Origin: Oegoconia quadripuncta
Lineage: Eukaryota > Arthropoda > Insecta > Lepidoptera > Autostichidae
Direction of reading: 5' to 3'
Assembly: GCA_949316235.1 (NCBI GenBank)
Contig: OX438751.1
Location: 9,138,413-9,202,412 of the forward strand
DNA length: 64,000 bases
Positions 61,601 to 64,000 of this stretch are shown here, in pieces; the stretch's first letter is position 1; each line of letters opens with the position of its first letter. A program made the position numbers and the translations under genes. Below the pieces are notes generated by a model. That model was not told the origin of the DNA and did no database searches. It saw nothing but the letters and a program-made list of their open reading frames with translations.

Positions 61601-62474
61601 GCTATCGGAGATGTGAACGCCGCGAGACCCGCTTATACTACAAGTGTTACAGTCGACGTGCGGCCGCTTGTACAATAAAAATATTCAAATAGGAAACTAA
61701 CACCGTACTTAACCGCCTCTGTGGCTCAATATAAACAACATTGAGTTTACGATTCGGAGGTCGCGGGTTCGATCTCCAGCGGGGTACATATTTAAGTCCT
61801 TTAAGTTGGTTGGTGGTAGGGCATTTTAAACGTCCACCTGGCTAGCTACCACCATCTTATCGAAATGTTCCAGTTGTCAGAGATAAGATAGCCAGTCCGC
61901 CCAAAAGGGAAACCCCAATGTTTCCGGGTCAGTACGCTTCCACCTTTGACTTCATCTTCACTTAACATCAGGTGTGATTGAGGTCAAGTACAAACCCGTT
62001 GTATATATATATAAAATGATACTGTGGGTTTCTTGCGCCGCTTCTTTTCCCACAGATGATTTCCCTCTCCGAAGCGGTGGTAGCTTGGACATACTGACTG
62101 ACCGAAAAATGCTTAAGCCCTATTTTTATTTCCAATAGATTTAAATTGACATTCAACAAATGATATCATGTATCTTACGTTGAAATAAATGCTTGAAGTT
62201 TGAAGTTTGCTTGTAAAAATGCCCTACCACCAACCAAACCGGGTGCTAACTGGGGACCCGGAATTCTTTGACGTTGACCCGCTCGAAATCGACCCCGCGA
62301 ACTCCGTTTTGTGAAACTATAAATAAGTCTTAAATAAATCTTGTTATTTTGATCTCTAAAAATGTCCTTCTTTCCCCACAGTCGTACCCAGATGAGGCGC
62401 ACAGTCTGGCCGGAGTGAACCCGCACCGTTACAACACAATGGATCGCTACTGGACTCGGTGCCTCAATTTATAA
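34605..62474 (+). CDS. Dipeptidyl peptidase 4-like serine peptidase (S9B), 14 coding exons, start exon missing
   Basis: Exons: 34605-34734, 35669-35766, 37602-37676, 38119-38171, 40161-40348, 41467-41636, 42793-43023, 43413-43645, 45492-45702, 46545-46782, 53306-53453, 56759-56919, 59588-59799 and 62382-62474. They join in frame to 746 residues (animal DPP4 is about 766). The first exon has no ATG and an upstream TGA, so a start exon is missing; its 5' edge is uncertain. Its WWYAVAALLASAAA core ending in Ala-x-Ala looks like a signal peptide, so a secreted form is likely. Then come the beta-propeller with NGHTDWVYEEDV (Glu181/182, the amino-terminus-binding pair), the Cys-rich segment and the hydrolase fold: YVYSGP (oxyanion Tyr), ADGRGSG, GHSYGG (Ser612), HGNADDN (Asp691) and DEAHS (His723). 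Spacings match human DPP4 (79 and 32 here). It should cut Xaa-Pro/Ala dipeptides from peptide N termini. The His before the catalytic Ser replaces the usual Trp. Confidence 0.92.
34955..35252 (-). repeat. SINE family A copy in peptidase intron 1
   Basis: Antisense. CGACGGGTTAGCTC is at the left, the head complement GGGAATCGAACTCGCGACC is near 35190, and TTGAGCCACGAAGCGG is at the right. It lacks the central deletion seen in other copies. Confidence 0.75.
36291..36405. mobile_element. MITE family C copy
   Basis: ACAGAATGTTACTCAAGCAGAGATCTCCGC and ATGCCGCTATACAAGTTACA, ending in CGGGCCTTA, match 39757-39883 closely. The left terminus (AGGCCTATAGG) is altered. Confidence 0.7.
36858..37112. mobile_element. 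MITE family D copy
   Basis: Palindromic. The outer ends are ACTGTACAAGGTGAAATTTA and GAATTCAAATTCACC. Inner GGAACCATAGCCGAAAATTG and ATTCGACTATGGTTCC also pair. The second copy is 23427-23671. It retains more of the left arm than that copy. Confidence 0.75.
38231..38570 (-). repeat. SINE family A copy with internal rearrangement
   Basis: Antisense SINE from ATGCACAACGGGTTAGCAC to ACCAAACAGAGTACTAAACATG. A partial second copy of the middle segment follows (GATAAGATGGTGGTAGCTAG, 38513 on). The tRNA-like head appears apart, near 38950-39025 (GGGGATCGAACTCGCGACC, TTGAGCCAAGGAGGCC), so the insertion was broken by later DNA. Confidence 0.65.
39250..39345 (+). repeat. Dispersed repeat fragment
   Basis: GGTTTCGGCACATAAAAAGAATAGAA and GTGTCGTAAAAGGCGACTTAGGGAC match 2985-3075. 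Family not identified. Confidence 0.5.
39757..39883. mobile_element. MITE family C, complete copy (about 127 bp)
   Basis: AGGCCCGTGCTACAGAATGT at the left and ACATTCTGAAATACGGGCCT at the right are inverted ends. The interior includes GCAGAGATCTCCGC and ACTTGTATAGCGGCATCTC. Other copies: 36291-36405 and a remnant at 14363-14450. Confidence 0.75.
40161..40348 (+). CDS. DPP4-like exon 5 (propeller, Glu-Glu motif)
   Basis: Begins after TTCTTGACAG and ends with TGGGTGTATGAGG before GTATGT. The Glu-Glu pair of DPP4, which binds the free amino terminus of substrates, is split over this exon and the next (DWVYE|EDV). Both Glu are kept, which argues for a real dipeptidyl aminopeptidase and not a catalytically dead DPP6/10-type relative. 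Confidence 0.88.
40378..40740 (+). mobile_element. RTE-like LINE 3' fragment
   Basis: Reads RKLKVTQRAMETAMLGVSL, then frame-broken DIAQRISKLKWQW, KRSVGRTLTRWIEDL and a final segment with GAGGCCTATGTTCAGCTGTGG. This is the C-terminal end of an RTE-type RT polyprotein. Same family as 8026-8715, here without a SINE. It starts 30 bp after peptidase exon 5. Confidence 0.75.
40820..41375. repeat. Dispersed repeat, about 550 bp
   Basis: The left part CATGGTTCCGTGTTATCATGG and the right part ACGGAACCCTACACAGCGCG with CACTTGACCGGTTTTTT are partly inverted around GGTTCCGT/ACGGAACC. This is a common type of lepidopteran repeat. No ORF; fills peptidase intron 5. Confidence 0.45.
41925..42165 (-). repeat. 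SINE family B, antisense, near full length
   Basis: A/T tail AAATAAATAAATAAAG at the left, then CACCAATCATCTAGTCCC, and the head at the right with CGAACCCGCAACCGTTGG and CACTACTACACCAACCGG. It is nearly the exact reverse complement of 60868-61100. It lies in peptidase intron 6. Confidence 0.8.
42340..42366. repeat. ATT microsatellite
   Basis: A run of about nine ATT units in peptidase intron 6. Confidence 0.8.
44370..44597 (+). mobile_element. Non-autonomous Helitron-like element
   Basis: Starts TCTCTATTATAAATGCC and ends with GCAGGCGAAGCCGCGGGCGG, a short AAAG and CTAG followed by T, the classic Helitron 3' end (hairpin then CTRR, inserted before T). Shares CACGGCGAAACGGATGAA and ATATAGGTAGAA with 9268-9452. 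Confidence 0.65.
44598..44815. repeat. SINE B head fragment and dispersed repeat copy 2
   Basis: 44605-44690 carries GCGGGATTCGAACCCGCGACC, an antisense SINE B head. 44688-44815 is the second copy of the repeat at 31073-31230 (GCATAAACGTTTATGTCGCG, TTAGTCCTGCTCATTCG). Confidence 0.55.
45060..45460 (+). mobile_element. LINE 3' end (CR1-like tail), copy 1
   Basis: Encodes FQNLPLNKFKTITKQKLLAK and YYKITDYLEYQQA, the end of a lepidopteran LINE RT ORF. An untranslated part follows with AAAAAGAGCAACCCTTGAGG, then GAAATAAAA and a short TTGATT repeat tail. The same element end is at 63540-63960. A 95-codon frame extends left to 44973, but its first part looks unrelated. Confidence 0.7.
45750..46090. 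other. GC-rich segment of unknown nature
   Basis: Contains GGGGTTTTAGTGGGTATCCC, CTCGCCGTCTCCCAAGGCG and GGCGTCAAATTGG. Composition differs from the flanking intron, so it is probably part of a mobile element 3' region. I do not recognise the family. Confidence 0.35.
46347..46440 (+). repeat. Dispersed repeat fragment (CGTAAACATCCCA type)
   Basis: CGTAAACATCCCACTGCAGG, ATATAGGCCTTCCCTC and CCCCACGCTGGCC match 21563-21612 and extend it. It is preceded by a short CATCAT run. Confidence 0.5.
46845..47170 (+). repeat. SINE family A, sense copy
   Basis: The tRNA-like head (CCGTGACTCGACGTAATC, GGAGGTCGTGGGTTCGATCC) leads. The TTGGTTGGTGGTAGGGTCA body and GATAAGATAGCCAGTCCCCC follow, then the tail with CATCAGGTGTACTTGAGG, ending ATTGTGCATAACAAAAAA. 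It lies 55 bp before the LTR element. Confidence 0.8.
47221..48257 (-). repeat. 3' LTR
   Basis: 1037 bp, starts TGTAGCCTTGATT and ends AATAATGCTACA on the plus strand. Carries only short ORFs (identical ones in both LTRs), which I do not regard as genes. Confidence 0.92.
48258..48276 (-). other. Polypurine tract
   Basis: Read on the minus strand, AGGGGAGCGGGGAAT lies directly before the 3' LTR, where plus-strand DNA synthesis of an LTR element is primed. Confidence 0.75.
48657..51664 (-). CDS. pol: Gypsy pol: partial protease, RT, RNase H, integrase
   Basis: An uninterrupted frame from the primer-binding site to the TAA at 48657, about 1000 codons; 984 from the TTG at 51611. There is no ATG until RYYRMSPEK, about residue 146. 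In order: protease remnant starting GAAVSIIG with no catalytic Asp-Thr/Ser, then LILGVDFW. RT follows with the polymerase motif YLDDIILVS at about residue 290, then RNase H (VHADASNYGIG, YSITERETLAVL, YTDHSALQW). The integrase has its His2Cys2 finger (HLGIHKTYLR, then CFSCNSH), DDE motifs SIDFIGPL, FLDNGSQF and NTVERYNKT, and a C-terminal domain. No chromodomain or env. With no gag, start codon or protease Asp it should not be autonomous. Confidence 0.9.
51665..51681 (-). other. Primer-binding site for tRNA-Lys
   Basis: On the plus strand CCCCACGTTGGGCGCCA equals the 3' end of insect tRNA-Lys(CUU) with its CCA. It sits one base inside the 5' LTR. The pol frame begins directly after it, with no leader in between. 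Confidence 0.88.
51683..52719 (-). repeat. 5' LTR
   Basis: Same length and ends as the 3' LTR. It should contain the element's promoter, driving transcription leftwards (antisense to the peptidase gene). Confidence 0.92.
52750..52890 (+). repeat. SINE family B head fragment
   Basis: TTTCGTGTAATGGTTGG, GCCGCGGGTTTGAATTTCGC, then GTATGATGAATACAGACACATG and CGAGTTATGGATGTTTCAT. Same order as the left half of 60868-61100, with changes. Confidence 0.6.
53462..54062. mobile_element. Element with TAACCACTCAAC inverted ends
   Basis: The left end TAACCACTCAACAGTCCGCGG and the right end GGCCGTACGGTTGAGTGGTTA are inverted for about 12 bases, then weakly. Close inside the left end are GGTTACACCTGTAACC and a GGTTACTACAGTAACC palindrome. 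The right part is GC-rich (GCACGGGCCGTACGGGCCGT). It begins 8 bp after peptidase exon 11. Confidence 0.5.
54466..54842 (+). mobile_element. MITE family A copy
   Basis: ACCGGATGAGTTTTTTTAAC and AAAAAATAGGGCATCAGG at the left, ATATGCCCTATTTTTC with TCTTATCCGGT at the right. Internal GGCGGTCGTGTTTGTAGCC and GGCGCGTGCGTC. In peptidase intron 11. Confidence 0.8.
55300..55814 (-). mobile_element. 515 bp TIR element carrying a small ORF
   Basis: 63 bp inverted repeats (55300-55362 and 55752-55814) with four mismatches; the inner AGATTTCCATTCATTTCTAC is perfect. The interior is AT-rich and holds one ORF (55480-55668). No target duplication is obvious (flanks CGGTTA and GCACCG). The superfamily is unknown. 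Confidence 0.75.
55480..55668 (-). CDS. 62-codon ORF inside the TIR element, unknown function
   Basis: ATG at 55668 to TAA at 55480. The product is hydrophilic: a Thr/Gln-rich start (MSTQTQTSILNKETQTD), then a stretch able to form helices (FKDAVQDIVNNTYPDDEARK) ending in VLIPMCVSRINNE. I recognise no family. It could be a captured gene fragment, a remnant of a longer transposase-associated protein, or chance. It fills much of the space between the TIRs and is free of stops. Confidence 0.35.
   Translation of the reverse strand: MSTQTQTSILNKETQTDPSNKFKDAVQDIVNNTYPDDEARKHRLTKALHVLIPMCVSRINNE
56168..56497 (-). repeat. SINE family A, reference full-length copy
   Basis: About 330 bp, antisense. 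The tail end is ATGCACGACGGGTTCATAT. The body has CACCTGATGTTAAGTGAAG, GGAAACCCCAACACATTTGG and CCCTACCACCAACCAAACCG. The tRNA-like head at the right has GGGGATCGAACCCGCGACC (B box) and TTGAGCCACGGAGGCGG (A box). A Pol III-type promoter is predicted on the minus strand. Confidence 0.85.
56595..56662. repeat. ATTACATTATAT microsatellite
   Basis: Irregular repeats of ATATTACATTATATATT ahead of peptidase exon 12. Confidence 0.75.
56759..56919 (+). CDS. DPP4-like exon 12 (catalytic serine)
   Basis: Acceptor TTGTCACACAG, donor TATA|GTGAGT. Encodes QVLDRYEFIDRERVGIWGHS and YGGYATLLTLVHDD, ending SAPVTSWLYY. The nucleophile elbow is G-H-S-Y-G-G, where DPP4 enzymes normally have G-W-S-Y-G-G. A degenerate tandem copy of its 3' part follows. 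Confidence 0.92.
56941..57071 (+). pseudogene. Decayed tandem duplicate of peptidase exon 12
   Basis: Offset by about 130 bp, this repeats the exon's 3' half and donor flank. CTCTTCAACTGCGGCGTC recurs exactly at 56868 and 56998, and TTTAGTGGAC recurs at 56930 and 57061. The copy has CATAGCTACAACGAG where the exon has CACAGCTACGGCGG, an in-frame TAG and no usable donor (ATAGTGGGTGG), so it is a dead exon fragment. Confidence 0.85.
57190..57480 (-). repeat. Probable LINE 3' tail region
   Basis: TTTATTTTTATTTATTTTATTT at the left, read on the minus strand, resembles the A-rich tail of a retroelement. The following sequence has no ORF. Tentative. Confidence 0.3.
57720..58195 (-). mobile_element. 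LINE reverse transcriptase C-terminal fragment 1
   Basis: The minus-strand frame reads SVQPMKTLYT, then MEYASSIWSPEYTTYIRQLE followed by GIQARFVRRLNRR. This is the thumb/C-terminal region typical of Jockey/CR1-type insect LINE RTs. Shifts break it into several frames. Confidence 0.65.
58330..58800 (-). mobile_element. LINE reverse transcriptase C-terminal fragment 2
   Basis: 142-codon frame at 58789-58361: VDQLKDLGVFLDNKLLFVTH, then YNDAFRILMRHPRFCSASGM, FAEARVPDFFAVMRARVASF and WERLRCSDNSILKAV. This is the end of a LINE ORF2. 58190-58325 holds AAT and TTAAAA runs and the AATCATTTATTTGCAG tail, probably its 3' end, so fragments 1 and 2 are separate insertions or one rearranged element. Confidence 0.7.
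58800..59587. other. Peptidase intron 12, remaining sequence
   Basis: A short LINE remnant continues to about 58920 (minus strand, VYAYDKKIFMAIKDISDCIL-like). Beyond it nothing recognisable is seen. Confidence 0.4.
59588..59799 (+). CDS. DPP4-like exon 13 (catalytic aspartate)
   Basis: Acceptor ATATTTTCAG, donor CAAATG|GTAGGT. Encodes TMYTERYMGLPTIDDNLAGY and LYLMHGNADDNVHYQNAAKL. The first Asp of ADDN is the charge-relay residue (Asp691). YTERYMGLP is a signature stretch of the DPP4 hydrolase domain. Confidence 0.92.
60026..60296 (-). mobile_element. MITE family A copy, internally shortened
   Basis: Inverted ends ACCGGATGAGTTTTTTTTAC and GTAAAAAAACTCATCCGGTA. The interior is reversed relative to 29888-30253 and lacks its GGCGCGTGC part. 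It is joined directly to another palindromic element at 60297. Confidence 0.8.
60297..60475. mobile_element. Palindromic MITE ending in CATGAACAAAGCCTTAACAG
   Basis: The left ATAAACAAATCCTTAACAGG, AAAAAACATGAATGTCAAG and the right CTTGACATTTTTG, TTTTTCCCTGTTAAGGCTTTG are inverted for about 45 bp. Centre AT-rich, no ORF. Confidence 0.7.
60868..61100 (+). repeat. SINE family B, reference full-length copy
   Basis: The tRNA-like head GACCGATTGGTGTAGTGG (A box) and GCGGGTTCGAATCTCGCGAG (B box) is followed by TGTGTGATGAATACGAACAT, then CCGTTATCTAGTATCCATAG and GGGACTAGATGATTGG. It ends in an A-rich tail. About 230 bp. Confidence 0.85.
61155..61214 (-). mobile_element. Terminal fragment of a CAGTGGCGTGCCTAGGG element
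   Basis: The reverse complement reads CAGTGGCGTGCCTAGGGATT then CAAAATAGGGCAAGACCG. The first 17 bases are those at 23811. A hAT-type terminus is suspected. Confidence 0.45.
61712..62010 (+). repeat. SINE family A, sense copy
   Basis: The head AACCGCCTCTGTGGCTCAAT and GGTCGCGGGTTCGATCTCC leads. The body is TTGGTTGGTGGTAGGGCATT and GATAAGATAGCCAGTCC, and the tail ends at a (TA)n run. It has lost the piece between TCTTATC and GTTCCAG. A head-side fragment in the opposite orientation is at 62216-62330. Confidence 0.8.
62216..62330 (-). repeat. SINE family A head-side fragment
   Basis: TGCCCTACCACCAACCAAAC, then a diverged GACCCGGAATTC and CGACCCCGCGAACTCCG. It lies 50 bp before the last peptidase exon. 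Confidence 0.5.
62382..62474 (+). CDS. DPP4-like exon 14 (catalytic histidine, stop)
   Basis: Acceptor TCTTTCCCCACAG. Encodes SYPDEAHSLAGVNPHRYNTM and DRYWTRCLNL then TAA. His723 in DEAHS completes the triad. The final Cys matches the conserved C-terminal Cys of DPP4 enzymes. AATAAA at about 62620 is the likely poly-A signal. Confidence 0.92.
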   Translation, partial: SYPDEAHSLAGVNPHRYNTMDRYWTRCLNL

Positions 62475-63539
62475 AACACTTCAAAACATCGAAATGTACA
62501 ATATCGTGACCCAAACTACCTTGTACGTTTCACAAGTATAGTGTGTTAACGAAGACTAGGTTTTAAGTTTGTTAAAGTTTTAATTTATTAAACAGATAAC
62601 TGTATTATTTATACGTTAAAATAAATCTTTGAAGTTGGAGCTTTGAACAGAGAATAGCAATTCCGAAAATCATTCATTCTCGTGTCTACGTCACTACATA
62701 TTATTTATTTAAATGAGTAGACATGCTTGTCTGTTTGTAGAGTTCTTTTATCTTGCAATCGAGGCCGGAATCCGATACCTACCTACTTTTACTTCAACTT
62801 ATACCTACTGAACTGGAAAAATCTATAACCATTTTGCCATGAGCTATTTTTATAACTTATTAAGTATAATTTGATGTGAGATTCATAACATTTTTTTTTA
62901 GTTAAGACATTTGTTGACTTTTACTTCGAGGAAATGCTAATAAAAGAAATTGTTTAATATCAAGTGTTTTATTTACATCTTTTGTATTTTGACTGTTGGC
63001 CGTTGTATTGAAATGAAATGAAATGAAAATCATTTATTCATGTAGGCAATACAATATGCACTTATGAACGTCATTTGTTTTTTAAACTACCACTAGCTCG
63101 GAACGCGACCAATTGGCCGTGTGGTTGCCGGTAGAATAGAATAGGGCCAATCGGTCTCTTCCCAAGGGTATCGTAAGTGGCGACTAAGGTGTAGCAAGTA
63201 TATATGGACATCTGGGTCATTGGCAGAGGATAGAATGCCGATAGGACCCTAGGCAAGCCCCTCTAACGGCCATATAAATTTTAACTAGTACTAGCAATAG
63301 ATTCCACCTCCACACTTCTCCCACTGTAACTCCTATTAGCTAGGACCAACAGTGGTACTCGACACGGCATCTACTGAAGGTAGACGGTGCCCTACGAGGC
63401 TCTATTGCTACCTTGGGCTCCAGACTAAAGAAAGGAATAGGGTATGTAAGTAACGAAAAGAAGTTGATAGGTAGAAAAATTGTGAAATACACAATGTAAA
63501 TACAAGATATAAAAATAAACTTGGTGTCCATAGCAGTCG
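62475..63539. other. Peptidase 3' UTR and downstream repeats
   Basis: 3' UTR to about 62640. A GAAAT run with ATCATTTATTCATGTAGGCA (63010-63060) looks like a LINE 3' tail on the minus strand. 63120-63190 is the dispersed repeat also seen at 2985. No gene is seen in the rest. Confidence 0.45.
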
Positions 63540-63960
63540 CTTACACAAAGTCACTAAGTCATTCGAGGGACAATGTATACGCTTTTATAATAAGGTTCCG
63601 GTAGACATTCAAAATTTGCCTTTAAATAACTTTAAAACAACCATTAAACAGAAACTATCTGTTACAAAGGCTATTATAAAATTTCTGACTATCTGGATGA
63701 TAAGAATGCGTGGACTTGAACCGCTCGGCAATATCCAGTATATTCTATTCTTATTTTTCTTTGTCGAATCATAAATTTAACAATTATTCCAAATTGTATT
63801 TGTATTGGCTTATTTAAAAAGAGCAACCCCTGAGTTTCTTGCTCGTTCTTCTCTGGGGAGACTGCCTAGTGAATGAGCGATAACAATATGTCATGACGAT
63901 TTCAAATGTTATCTTATAACTTACGAAATAAAACATTTTTGATTTTGATTTTTGATTTTG
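63540..63960 (+). mobile_element. LINE 3' end (CR1-like tail), copy 2
   Basis: Frame-broken NLPLNNFKTTIKQKL and ISDYLDDKNAWT-like segments. The tail follows with AAAAAGAGCAACCCCTGAGT, then CTTCTCTGGGGAGACTGCC, and ends in TTTTGATTTTGATTTTTGAT repeats. Same family as 45060-45460. The repeated tail is typical of CR1/L2-like elements. Confidence 0.7.
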
Positions 63961-64000
63961 TGGTTCGCCTGTAAGATGCTGAATGAGTGTCACAGTCTGA

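Overview
This 64 kb window looks like a piece of a lepidopteran (moth or butterfly) nuclear chromosome. The genes are insect-type and split by AT-rich spliceosomal introns. The space between exons is packed with tRNA-derived SINEs, short palindromic MITEs, Helitron-like ends, mariner, non-LTR fragments and one Gypsy LTR element. There are no operons, bacterial-type signals, CRISPR arrays or rRNA genes. The species cannot be fixed from the sequence alone.

Five host genes are supported. (1) An XK-related (XKR) membrane protein lies on the minus strand, four coding exons between 10151 and 3659. (2) MALSU1, the mitochondrial ribosome-silencing factor (RsfS family), is on the plus strand with three exons, 13685-14691. 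(3) Cyclin Y is on the minus strand, one uninterrupted coding exon, 16802-17812, with an N-myristoylation and multi-Cys N terminus. (4) Acinus is on the plus strand, five coding exons, 19020-28238, with a Ser/Glu/Lys-rich N-terminal region, an RRM and the RNPS1/SAP18-binding (RSB) motif. It is divergent from Cyclin Y across a 1.2 kb promoter region. (5) A dipeptidyl-peptidase-4-like S9B serine peptidase is on the plus strand, 14 recognised coding exons, 34605-62474, with the Ser/Asp/His triad and the Glu-Glu motif all present. Its first coding exon, carrying the start Met, was not found. All exon junctions given were checked for GT/AG sites and for reading phase.

Region by region: 1-3.6 kb is repeat-rich intergenic DNA. 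3.6-10.2 kb is XKR, with a Helitron-like element, a SINE nested in an RTE-like LINE, and MITEs in its introns. 10.8-11.7 kb is a tandem array of palindromic ~140 bp units. 12.9-14.7 kb is a LINE fragment then MALSU1. 15-19 kb is Cyclin Y and the divergent promoter. 19-28.2 kb is Acinus, whose 4.9 kb last intron holds a mariner copy with a broken transposase and several MITEs. 28.2-34.6 kb is intergenic. 34.6-62.5 kb is the peptidase gene, whose introns hold most of the mobile DNA. This includes a 5.5 kb Gypsy-type element with near-identical 1037 bp LTRs and no gag, a 515 bp element with 63 bp inverted repeats and a small ORF, and a decayed tandem copy of the exon that carries the catalytic serine. 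62.5-64 kb is 3' flank with non-LTR fragments.

The genes are functionally unrelated neighbours (phospholipid scramblase-type membrane protein, mitochondrial ribosome assembly, CDK cyclin, splicing/EJC-associated factor, secreted peptidase). I see no new multi-gene system. The most unusual items are the gag-less LTR element whose primer-binding site is fused to the middle of the protease, the palindrome array, the ORF-bearing TIR element, and the GHSYGG active-site variant with its duplicated exon.
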